From positions 10,009,501-10,073,500 of the forward strand of contig NC_079880.1 of assembly GCF_029227915.1 (NCBI RefSeq): a stretch of DNA of 64,000 nt, read 5' to 3'. Below are positions 1 through 11,500 of this stretch, piece by piece (the stretch's first letter is position 1; every line of letters starts with the position of its first letter). The notes beneath the pieces are model-generated. The model was not told where the DNA came from. It saw only the letters and a list, made by a program, of their open reading frames with translations, and made no database searches. The translations under genes were made by a program, and so were the position numbers. The stretch comes from Hydractinia symbiolongicarpus (taxonomy: Eukaryota; Cnidaria; Hydrozoa; Anthoathecata; Hydractiniidae).

Positions 1-858
1 ATACAAGTTTTTTTAAGAAACTGGTTTTGTAAGGCAGGCTTGATTTTTCTTAAAAAAATCTTCCATTTGAGCCTTAAAAACAATTTTGTTATATTTTGAT
101 ATATTTCAGGAGTGTTGATTAATCTTTATTTCTTGAAGAGCTGTATTTGCAAATGTTATTTAGTGATGGACATTGCATTTTATAAAAATAATGTAACAGA
201 CCCATGTGTCGATTTTTTTCTGGAGAACTCATGGGAATGTATTTTTACGATCTGATCAATTTACGAACACATTTTGTAAATAATGTGTTTTTACATTTTT
301 TTGCAAGTAGGCAAATCAAAATAATTATTTTATGTTTAAAAATGTTTAAGTTTTTTACGTTAAAATTAAGTTCTTTGATATTAATTGTTTTTATATTTAG
401 TTTTCCAACCATTCCAGGTGTCACATTTGCAGGTATTTTTTTTTGTCAATGTGCCAATTTTTTTAATACAGTTGTGGGATTTAGCATTCTATTAATACAT
501 TAAGAATAGTTTGTCGACCCGAACAGTTTAAGATAAATTTTCATGATGTCTGTGATTAGTTACACATATGCTGAATTTAGAATTTTGCATCTTGTGTGTA
601 ATCAATTCTTGGTAGCTACCACTCTTTATGTTTATGTAGCACAACCACTGTAATAGTTCCACCGAAAGTACACCAAAAGATTTTTTTCCAAATAGCAATT
701 TAATTCAAGTATGAGTTCAATTTTTTGTTTTCGAACTTTCACTGTTTTATTTATTATATTTTGAAATAAGCAATTATTGTGTTATATTTATATTTATTGT
801 GTTATAATTTTTATAAATCTATAAATTCACAGTTTTAAGTACTTACCATTAATTTTAG
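1..858. other. AT-rich non-coding sequence
   Basis: No convincing exon, RNA gene or repeat seen. It is probably intron of the ankyrin gene, because the exon at 859 begins at an acceptor. The ORF at 204-503 is hydrophobic, low complexity and T-rich, and I do not support it as a gene. Confidence 0.5.
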
Positions 859-1364
859 ATATCGCGAAACTCATTTTAAATAACGACATATTTGAAATGG
901 AACGCTTGCTCTTCAAATACCCAAACATCGTCCACATAAGGGATAAACATGGATCATTATCGAGAGGTCATCGTGAACGTACACCATTGATGTGGACGGC
1001 ATGGAAAACCGACAATTCAGCAATGGTGGAAATGTTGATCGAACATGGTAGTGATGTTTGGGCAGAAAGTATTTTCGGACGAAACAGTTATCATTACGCT
1101 GGAATGAACAATCGTTACAGAGTATTAGACGTGTTATGTCGACATGATGTGACATACATTAACCGTGGTGATTTTAACAACCGAACACCATTTTTCCGGA
1201 CTGCATGGTTTGGTAATGTTGAATGTGTTAATATATTGTTACATTATGATAGCGTCGATGTGACGATCAGAGATACAAATGGTTACAATGCGTATGAAGT
1301 TGCGGGAAAATATACGAATGGACACAACCGTAAAATAATAAGACAGCTGATCAAGGACTATGAA
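859..1364 (+). CDS. Ankyrin-repeat protein, internal exon
   Basis: Open exon bounded by an acceptor (ttttag, ending 858) and a strong donor (gtaagt at 1365). The frame is open from the acceptor, so the ATG at 897 is probably an internal Met. The translation shows ankyrin-type helix pairs: 'RTPLMWTAWKTDN' followed by 'MVEMLIEHGSDVW', then 'NRTPFFRTAWFGNVECVNIL' and 'DVTIRDTNGYNAYEVA'. About four repeats fit in roughly 168 residues. Ankyrin repeats are protein-protein interaction modules, usually cytosolic. Seen: the repeats and splice sites. Inferred: the rest of the gene lies left of the window and/or in a small exon near 3.5 kb. The gene runs tail-to-tail with the VWDE-like gene. The specific family is not recognisable. 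Confidence 0.8.
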
Positions 1365-2937
1365 GTAAGTGTTTAAGTTTGTTTTTTTAAATTAAGAAAA
1401 AGGGTAAATTTAAATTCTTTTTTTAAGTTAACAATTATAATAAAAAAGAATAATTAAAGAAATATTTGATAATAAATTTGTTAAAACTTAATAATAAAGA
1501 AAAATAGTCGATTGTTAGCATAAAATAGTTGTGTGTATCACCAAGCTACGTCCAAAGAAGTTAGCTAAAAACTATTGTTGCATTGACCTGCAACCCCTTA
1601 CCAAAATATTTAGACATTGGTAATTAAAGATCCACCTTTTCGGATGTGTAGTTAGATAAGCAGCGGTTAAATTGCACTGGATGCACTTTCTAACGAGTCT
1701 ACTTTACGAAATAATCTATAGCGGGGTCCTAAAACACCCGAAATTGAGAAAAATGGCCATGCTGACGTCGGCAACAATTAGCACATTTTAAGTGTTGGGA
1801 TTTATTAAATAACCTAAATGTTGACAAACTTTAACAATTTTAAATTGCGTGAATTTGTATGAAAATAGCCTGTACTATTATTTGTGGGGACAACCTACAT
1901 TTTGAATTGTAGCTATATTTAAGCATAAATATACCATAATTACTCTGCGGTTGTTGAAAGTTAAGCTGCCGGCAACCAATTTGAACAGACAACCTATGGC
2001 TATTATTTAAGGAGCTATAGTTGTTAATCCGTGAAAAAAACATGAATAACGTTCATCGTATAATTCCGCGCATCACTGTTTTCTGCATTATAGCAGAATT
2101 TTTTATGGATCTTTTCTCAACGAATCTACAACGGACATCAAGTTTTTGTATCCATGTTTACCGGCCTTTGCAGTCCGCCCTCAGCTTGTTTTAAAGAAAA
2201 AGATTTTGCCAAAAATTAATTGCCATAGCAAAACAAAGATATTTGCTGTCGCTAGAATTAAAGTCGGCGATAGAGTACCTTTCAAACAAAAAGACCCCTA
2301 CTTTTTCATAGTGGTTATACACACTTGGCAATTGGAACGTGACATGAAAGTTGTTATAACTTCAGACTTGAAAACCTAACTACCATAACCTTTCTATCTA
2401 ACTATTGCTGAAGCACTTCTGCTGCTGCACCGTGTGACCCATATATTGTCGTCACTTAATCTGAATTTTTGACAAGATACAAAACTTTTTTATCTATTTT
2501 TTCAAAAGAAATACTGATCAAGGGGTTCTTGTTGTCTCAAACAGAAGAGGCGATGCAGGTAAATTTCGCTAGACAACTATTTCCCGATCGATCCAGGTGC
2601 ACTGTTCGTCGTAAAACCGAGTTGCGAAAGCTTCGTGTTTACTACCAACCATTGTGAACAAAAATAATACAGATAAATTTAAAACCGTTAAAGATTATTC
2701 TTATAATCAAGCTGTTGTAAATGTTATAAATATTGAAAATATAAATCTGATAGAACATGACGGGAGGACAGATCTGTGCCATGTGGCTAAATGAGTGGCT
2801 ACAAAGTTGGTTTTACCACAAGAACCTGGCATCCATGTCATTTGAAACGTGTCACCCATGTCATACGAGGGAATTGGATTGCCGAAATCCCAATAAATTA
2901 ATTTTTTTGTTTCACAATCTTATGTTACATAATTTGT
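1365..2937. other. Non-coding interval after the ankyrin exon
   Basis: Probably intron or intergenic. Short open frames at 2146-2379 and 2469-2657 have no recognisable domain or codon character. Nothing else is supported. Confidence 0.5.
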
Positions 2938-3210
2938 TCCACGCCCTCAGTTACATGTTTTGTTCCACACTGTCAAGTTACATGTTCTGTTCCACACCCT
3001 CAAGCTATATGTTTTTTTGTATCACACTCTCAAGTTACATGTTCTGTTTCATACCCTCAAGTTACGTGTTTTTTTCCACACCCTCAAGTTACATGTTCTG
3101 TTTCACACCCTGTAGTTGCATGTTTTGTTTCACACCCTGTAGTTGCATGTTTTGTTTCACACCCTCAAGTGAAATGTTTTGTTCCACAACCCTCAAGTTG
3201 CATGTTCTGT
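2938..3210. repeat. Minisatellite, about 27-bp unit, about 10 copies
   Basis: Imperfect tandem units of the form 'cacaccctcaagttacatg' followed by a T/G-rich stretch (ttctgttt or ttttgttc) run through this interval. Unit length varies between about 27 and 33 bases. The long ORF overlapping it (2757-3215) simply reads the repeat (SSYMFCF-type units) and is not a gene. Confidence 0.85.
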
Positions 3211-3505
3211 TATAAAAATGACCACATTTAAGCTTACAAGTGCTTATAAATAACATGGTTATATAAAAAAAACATTTAGGTAATTAATAATTATTATCAG
3301 TGCTACTTTTATATTGTTCCGGCTGTTTTTTATTTACAAGATGTGCGCGCATGTGCAAAACTCGAAGAGTTCTGTAAACTTGTGGGGACATTATCATCTA
3401 TGAGTTTACAAATGTAATACACAGAATAAAAACATAAGAACAGAATCAAGTTACGTGCGAAAAAAATAAGAACGAGTGAAAATGTTTTGTTTTTTTTATT
3501 TTTAG

Positions 3506-3541
3506 AGAAAGAAGGAATCCTCAATCCTCCAATCTCAGTAA
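3506..3541 (+). CDS. Possible terminal exon of the ankyrin gene
   Basis: A strong polypyrimidine tract and acceptor (a run of T ending tttttag at 3505) precede a phase-0 stretch reading RKKESSILQSQ and a stop at 3539-3541. The ankyrin exon ends in phase 0, so the join would be in frame. AATAAA-like signals follow near 3847 and 3882. The stretch is too short to prove coding; a cDNA would decide. Other acceptors between 1.4 and 5.0 kb were less convincing. Confidence 0.3.
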   Translation, partial: RKKESSILQSQ

Positions 3542-4232
3542 TTTTATGGATATTGCAGATAAATTTGTATTTATTTGTAACTCGCCGTTTTAATTTTTCT
3601 CCACAAAAACTTTTTCGTGTAATATTTTAACATGTAATATTTGTTACTCTCAAAAACTTCGTCACTTCGACATTTTTTTTTGTCCGATTTGGTATAAAAA
3701 TGGTCAAACTGCCAGTACTCTGCGTCCGATTAGCTGCAGAAGTTTAACTTTTAGGAGTGCGTGTTATTTAACAATGAGTTTATTTTAAAAAAATTTTATT
3801 TGTAATCATTTTAGTTGTTATATAAAAATAGTTTTAAGTATATAAAAATAAAATGTCTGTAAACACGCCCATGTAGGAAGAATAAAATATGTCATGTGCT
3901 GAGTAAGGTCAGCACCAGAAGAGATCATCGAGCGAAGAAAAAGGTGACGATATGTATACGTAAAAAACACAATGGCATGACCGTGACTGATTTAAATAAT
4001 TATATTTTATACTATATTCTATATTTTTAATTTTTTTCTAAATAAATGTTTTTCGTTTCGTGTCTTATATTTTGTGTTCCGAAAGGTACAGTTATTGAAC
4101 TTGTTTAAACCCCAGGAGCCTATAAGCAGACTTTTTTCATGATCTACAATCTTGCGCGGGACAAACGGAATTTTTATATCAAAATTTAAACCTTTAACAT
4201 GTATTCTTCTATTTTTTACAGCCCCTCCCCCA
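3542..4232. other. Non-coding, possible 3' UTR of the ankyrin gene
   Basis: AT-rich sequence containing AATAAA-like hexamers near 3847 and 3882, compatible with a + strand 3' UTR and polyadenylation site if the small exon at 3506 is real. No other structure seen. Confidence 0.35.
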
Positions 4233-4337
4233 ACCTCGTTCCCAGGGAATTTTGCCTGTTGATAGGTTGATAGCGGCGAAAAGTTGGCCGCTTCGTAATA
4301 ACGGCTCAGGGGCCACAAGACCCTGGGACGAGGTTGC
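4233..4337. repeat. Foldback (MITE-like) element, arms CAACCTCGT..CCAGGG
   Basis: The left end reads 'caacctcgttcccaggg' and the right end 'ccctgggacgaggttg', a near-perfect inverted repeat about 105 bases across. Related ends of the type 'ctcgtccccagg' occur at 14,917-15,000 and about 48,772-48,841, so this looks like a small dispersed non-autonomous DNA transposon family. No transposase is seen for it in the window. Confidence 0.7.
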
Positions 4338-4945
4338 CCCTCCGCCCTAATGTTAAAATACTGATACGGGGTCCCCGGAAGAAATGGAGGAACGGTGTTT
4401 AACACAATTTTACTTGGATTACGATTGTAGTTTATTAGAACATATATTTTGCAAAATAGCACCTTAATATCTAGCCCAAGGTGTATTTTGTTCTATTATA
4501 TTTTCAAAACTGCAAAACTATCACAAGTACATGAAATAATTCCATCAGTGCAAGTGTAAATTTTTATATCGCATTATCAAGCCACCATCTTTACCAGGAC
4601 ATACCTTCCTAAAAATTATTTTTGTTGTTGGATATATATCGTAAAACGGAAAACAGCCTTTTAGCGAGAATAATATGTGAAGCCGTAATAGCATTGTTAC
4701 CGTAATTAAATCACGAGTTATTTTAACTTTTTCTCTGGTCGAAACTTTAATTTCCATGGCCTTTTACCGCAAAAATAAATTGTGCAAAAGTGGACAAAAA
4801 TTAATTGCCAAAAAGGCATTAAGACATATCAAATGTAGTAAAAAAATATTCTCTTCGCTTGAAGTCGTGATCAAGTAACTTTGACGGAAATACGGTCTGG
4901 GGACGAGCTTATGAATTAAAGAAGAGTTATGGTCACGATCCTTTG

Positions 4946-4951
4946 TTTATT
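4946..4951 (-). promoter_or_regulatory. Candidate polyadenylation signal for the VWDE-like gene
   Basis: AATAAA on the - strand, about 140 bases downstream of the stop codon at 5088-5090. The sequence between is AT-rich and non-coding, as expected for a short 3' UTR. Position only; no cleavage evidence. Confidence 0.45.
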
Positions 4952-5087
4952 CAAAGAACAGCCGTTACGAAAAAAAAAGCCAACGAAAGAACGACATATC
5001 ATTGTGTATAATATTTCGAGGATCCGCGGATCAATAAAAATAACAGATTAAAAAAAACCTTTTTATAAAAAAGTAGAAAATTTATAT

Positions 5088-5598
5088 TTAGTTCACGTAA
5101 CCGTCATTAATGGAGGAACCACCTTTCTCAAGACCTCCAAACTTCATCTGTACATTTTCATCTTTCGTACGATGAGCGGAATTATAGGCACCAACTACGA
5201 CAGTTACCATTTTGCCTTTGGCGTTACGTCCAGCGTTTAGTGTTAAGTCCTTCGCAGATTTTAAATTGATTGGTTTGTTTTTTTTCTTTAAAACATACAC
5301 TATGACACCGGCAATGATGGTTACGATAACAACAATAACAACAATAATGGCAACCACAGCTATGGTAACTGTGTCAGAAGAATCTTCACTGGTTTGACTG
5401 CCTATAATAGAGAAAAAACATTACGGCGAATTAAGTGGTTTCATTAATATCCACTTGTTTCATTAGAGGATTGGAAAATACATGTTCTCTCTAAATTATA
5501 ACACACGTGGCCACTACAGTTGTAATAATTATTAACGCGAGTGTAACTACGACTTACTTTTTATTCTGCAAATTCTTCCATCGATAGGTTCATCACAT
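5088..5598 (-). CDS. VWDE: Juxtamembrane, transmembrane and cytoplasmic exons
   Basis: A 41-nt microexon (5598-5558, CDEPIDGRICRIK) is followed by the last exon from 5401 to the TAA at 5088-5090. The latter has a Ser/Thr-rich stalk, a long uninterrupted hydrophobic stretch (TIAMVAIIVVIVVIVTIIAG and on to YVL), a KKK stop-transfer cluster and a 66-residue tail (residues 1249-1314) with no known signalling motif. The protein is thus type I transmembrane. Confidence 0.88.
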
Positions 5599-8500
5599 CT
5601 AAAAGCGAAAAAAAAAATAGTTTTAAACAAATTGTGATAGCGGAGGCCAAAAACAAACATGGTATAGAATTAACTTAATAGTAAAATTACTTTTTAGTAT
5701 GTTAACAAAAACTCACCCTTCTCCTTTGCAGCCTGAAGGACATTGACAAACACCTTGAGTTCCTTTCCAAACACAAATACCGCCATTGCGCCCTTCACAA
5801 ATACAGGATTTCACATCCGCCATAAACTTCTGCGTAGCGCTTAAACCACACGGATCTGTCACTTGAATGGTAAACTCGTAAGTTTTATTTTGAGTAGGAT
5901 ACCATGTTAAAACACCAGCAGAGGAGATCATCATACCATGATTATTACCAACAAATTCGTATGTCAATCTTTGCTTCTCAGGATCTGACGCAGGGATAAC
6001 ATATCGCCAAGTTTGGGCTTTAAATGGCTTTAACTTCTGTACAAGCGCTTTGAACACTGGTGGTTTGTTTACTAAAACAAAACAACATTAAAAAAATTCG
6101 AATTTCATTAGCTTTTTAACATCATTTCCTTTGAAGCATTTATGGTTTTCTAACCCGTTCTTAACGCCTGTGGTTTCTTTTTCACATCGGTACGGCGAGA
6201 CGAACATATCGCGCCTCGATGTCAGAAAAGATACAAGTTTCCCTTGGGACAAAAAAAACTGTACACGAAAAGGAGAGTTTTTTTTATTAAACCTTTCATG
6301 GGATCTTTCATGGGATGGGAAAAGTTAAATCGACCCGTTGCGAAAACAAAATCTTATTTCTTACGTGTTCGTTTGACAAATCCGGTCCTGGTTTTATTCG
6401 GGTCACATACTTGGCACCAGTCATTTGGATTCGCATCACCAGGCGCAAAACAATAATTGCTGACTTTGCAAGAATTTTGCTGCAATACAAAATACCGAAT
6501 GTCAATAATTTTATCATTCTGTCCCTTTATTAAATAATAAACGAATAAATATAATAAATAAATATCACACCTTCCATATACAACTTTTATAATCTTTACC
6601 GCAGTCCATACATTTTGAATCATACACCAAAAACAAAGTTTTGTTATGACTGAAATTTGTGCCATCGTTGGATACTCCAATCAAAAAGCCACCAGTGGGT
6701 TTTCCGGTTGATCTGGAAGGGTTACCATTAATTTCGACTGGACTCCGTGGCAGCAAGCAACTGATTTCACCGAAGCTAAGAAGTTGACCAACATCAGTGC
6801 TTTGACGGGTGGTTTCAACGTATGGTTTATCACTAATCTATAAGTAAAGAAATCTTGGATAAAACCACAAACATATCAAACATACAACAAGCAACAGCTA
6901 AGCGAAACTTCCATTTTTTTTAAAAAAAGAAGTTCGTTTTGGGGAAAGGCGTGAAAGAGCAAGAAAACTTTTTCGAGGATAAGCCAGGCCCATTTTTCTT
7001 TTCAGAGCAGATCACAAAACCATTTTAATCGGTTTCAACTCATTCTGTAATACATGCGGAATTAAAAGATGAACCAGAGCATACTACTCCGAACGATCGT
7101 GTGAATTTTCAAATACTAGTCGTCGGCCTTTATTTACCGCATTTCGTGTGTCTCGATACCATGCCGTTACCATTTTGCGTGACAGAAAGACGTATACGTG
7201 TATTTTAATACGGACAAGTCGGTTACCGTGGAAAAATCCACGGGGTCGGCCGTCCTTTATATTACACATTTCGTGTTTCCGTAGCACGGCGTTTCTCTCC
7301 CAGACAGACGACAGCTATTATTAAAGAGGGTTCGCCTGTCCTTTAAATTTAACCGTCGGCAACAAAGTAGATAAAAATATATCGTATTTATTATTCGTGT
7401 TTCCGTGACATCATTTTCCAACTCAGCGGGGGTCCGCGCAGAGGCAGACAAAATACGGCTACTATTAAAGAGATTTTGAGTTACAAGACAGAGGTTACAT
7501 ACAACAACTTCAGTCATGCGGCATGTCAGACTTGTTGAATCAATAAAATCCATCCCCATCACTCGCGTACGATAACAGTCTTGCTTTCGAATATCACAAA
7601 GCCCATTGAATGGTACGCCGAGTAGCGTGGGAGCTTGACCTAAGATATATGAATTAAAATATAGGTTCTTACCGGACGGATAGAGGATCATAAACCGCGG
7701 TGGGAAAATGAATGAACAAAAACATTATTTGATTAGATCAGATAGAGAGATACAGGCTACCTTTTTTCAACGAACAGTCAGCAGTAATGTAATCTTTATC
7801 ACAGACACATGTAGCATTCTGGCAACTTCCACGACCACTACATTCGTTGGGACATACACTGTCACCAATTTCAATTGGGGGTGATACCCCAGATGAACCG
7901 TTTTTCCAATACTTCAAATCTCTCAACGTTTTTTCTTCACAGTCAGCGATCATGGTATTGATTGCAGATTCAAATCCAACTTTGTAATCATCAGTTACCT
8001 GAAATATAAGCACAAAGCAATAACTAATACTAAACTACTTTCTTCTTTAATTTTTTACAAGTTTATATAGGAACTTAGGTCTTGTAATATGACTGTATAT
8101 ATTATTAACTCCCAAGCAATAACAAGGGAAGGGTTATTTTAAATATTACCTTAACATCAAACACACATTGATCAACGAATTCATTTATGTCGTATCCAGC
8201 AATCATCTTAATGCATGCTTTTCCTGCTGTAGAGTCTTGAATTGCTTTTGTGCAACTCGTTTTAGCTTGAGCTTCTGTTTTCCCAGACTTTGTTGGAAAA
8301 ACCTTCTCGTCGACATTTTCTGTTTTCGGATTGTACGTATATATACCAGTTTCGCCATCATCTGGTAGCACTATGACATTCTCAACAGCAATTGCACGCC
8401 GTTTGCGACGCCCACAGTGCTCAGCACCTTTAATCGAATCAACAAAGTATAAACAATGGAGGATTCTATAAAGGGTTAAATTTTAAATCCTTTATGAATT

Positions 8501-11500
8501 TATTGTTCACGCAGATACCAGTCTTTAATAATAAAAGGTCAACCAATTCAAATATTCAAAATTTAAACCAAAAATTCGCTAGTTATGCGGAAAGAAAAAG
8601 AATTCAATGCTGCATGTACTGAGTTTTTGTCATAATTTTATATATAAGAGAAAATATATGTGTCATATCTCCCTCTACATTTAATAAAATTGAGGTGAAA
8701 GTTAAAAATTACCTACAACACAAATATTACATCACGTCTACCTGGGAAATCGAGTCTTTTCCAGCCTCTGAAACCTTGTATATATTTCGGGCGTTGTGAA
8801 TATCCCTCAAAATTACAATTGACACTTCTCTTCCCGCAACAGGTTTCCTGACATGTGCAATAACTTTTCGCACGTGTAGCCAAACACTTACGAGGTCCTC
8901 CCTTATAGTAGAACAAACTTTCCCCAACTGTCAATCTAAATATTTTAAAATAAAGGTTTTTTTAATGCCGATAACATTGTCTCTTAAGATCTATCTGCAA
9001 TTTGGCGATCAACAAACAAAGCAACATTTCGAGAATTGACAATAGTTATTATTTAAAATTTCAGCTTCCTATTTATATAGCAACGAGTCGACACGAAATA
9101 GTATTGTATAAACGACCGTAAAAGCTGAAATTTCGTCGACAAAATCCTGATTGAAGCTTTGGAAACATCAGAGTACTCCTGACAGTATTTGTTTTCTTGC
9201 AAAAGTTTCTGATGCTTAGAAAAATGAATCCCACAAATTGCAATGTAATAACCATGTACGTTGTTATTATTGCCTGAAAAATACCTTGGAGTAGTGTGCA
9301 CACTAAAAGCTCTTACTTCCAACTTTCTGTGAATGCTTTTGGAGCAGTTCTTCCTCTTCCCTTTGGTACAATTACGCCGTTTTTTGCAGTCATGTCATTT
9401 CCTGATTTGCCATCAAACGTTCCACATAATCCAGTTGTGTTCTTGTAATCATCAGAAGGTAGTTGAACTACAATGTTTGCATAATACCAGTTACGAAACC
9501 AACGTTTTGCATCAAATCTCACATACGCACCGGAGGGAAAGTTGAGCTATATCAAATTTTAATTGAAAAATATTAAACAAAAGTAGTAAATAAGACAAGT
9601 TGTTAGCCCTTAAAAAATGCTTACTTAAAGTATAAATCGTATTTACTATTTCGTGTTTATTATTTCGTGCGTGCTGTATCACGAATAGGGATACAGTCAC
9701 AACACGTCCCTTATTATTGAGAAATATTGTATGCTAATAATTTGGATCTTTGCTAAGACACCAAGAAGATATCGACTCTCTGTTCGTTTAAATATTCCCC
9801 TGTGTAAACTCTGTCAAATAATTTCAATCTAAATTACCAACCACAAGATATTCTAATATTCCATTGTCAAAAACACTATCAAACGGCCGTAAATTGGTCT
9901 ACAAAGTCTATATAACAAACATTAATTCCTTTATTCTTACCACAAAACTTTTTCCGTTATTATTTCTCTCAATGGTGGTCCCTTTCTGTGGTTCAACAGT
10001 GCTGGCAAATCGTGCACGTGGAATATTATCCCTACACATGTCAACAACGATGACGTCATCACCTTCTCTTACAGCTATTCCACAGTTACACGAAACTGTG
10101 TGACAACGGAAAGTTCTGACATGAACCTACGCAAAGGAGACAAAAAAAATGTTACTTTCTATAAGTTTTTTATAATTATCCATAATATCAGCAAAGTACT
10201 TTATGCTATTTATAAACATCTTATTTACCAAAAACAATACGCCCCTTTTCTAATTGATACCTCTATTAGAGTGTATTCTATATAAAGCTTCCATTTAATC
10301 AGTCAAACTTCACTAGCTCACTCATCAACCTTCTCAAATCAGCTGATAAGTTAACATACTGGTGTATGTTGGTTTTTCATCCAGAAAATATTACACCTTG
10401 AAAAAGAAGAAACAAAGAACTTGAACAGGAAAAGTAAAATAACCTGGAACAACCGTGCTCCACTTTCGACCATAACGTAATCGCCAACCAAGAAGTGATT
10501 ATAATACAACCCATCAAAAGTGCGAATGTGTGGGTCACCAGTTGATGTGCAGCGTTTTGTTTTAACGTCTTTTGTCTTTATCTGAATGGAGAGGTACATA
10601 TGCAATGTTACGCGTTAAAAAGAAAGACTTGATTTAGGACATTAACATTTGAAAAGAAACGAACAAACGGACGGACAGACGGAAGGACGAAAAAAAAAAC
10701 GAATATACCAAGACATCCGTGATATTCTTGTAACAATTCCAATCAACAGGATCAACGTGGTCAGGAATATGAATTTTTAAATGCATCGTTTGATCTCCAT
10801 CATCTACGAAATCACGTTTCGCGACAACTTCCACTACATGAGTCTGACCAGCAGGCCCAGGTTTAAATTTCATTGTGCAATAATCAATAAAATTATCTGT
10901 GTTTGTCTGACCAAGTTCCACCAGGACTTCACAGTTCTCAGTACCATCTTGGCATACAATAGGCAGTGTTGACGTTACTGTGAGTTTTCTTGGTTTGTCT
11001 TTTTCAGAAAGATCGATCACTTTTGGTGTAATCTGGAATGAAAATGTAAATAAAACGAAATTCAACCATCATTAAGACATCATTAAGATACCGAATATAA
11101 AAAACTGTTTATATTTTTTATATTTTAAGGGTATTGATTGACTAATCGGCAGCTTGTTCGCCGTGAAGAGAGTTTTCATAATCTTTAAAAAGGTCCTTAA
11201 GTTCTTGTCTACCCCAGTAACGGTCTGGAAAAACTTGCTAATTACCGTAAAAAATTATTTGCGACGCAATTCAAAAATTAATGATAGGTTTTAATTCAAG
11301 CTCATCATTTTGATTGATTCGATCGTATGCCCAATGGAAAAAAAATATTGCTAAAGGGGGCTAAGTACTTGCGATCACGAGGCTTACTATGACAGTAGAA
11401 CAGCATATAAATTCAAACTAACCTTAAATCCTGCAAAAAATTCATTACTTTTTCGTGGAATACTTTTTAGTTTTGGTGTTGCTACGTAATGAGATTGAAC

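Noticed and set aside
913-1155. - strand ORF opposite the ankyrin exon
   Set aside because: Shadow of the ankyrin coding frame.
2757-3215. 152-codon ORF with SSYMFCF repeats
   Set aside because: It reads a non-coding minisatellite; units vary in length and the frame survives by chance.
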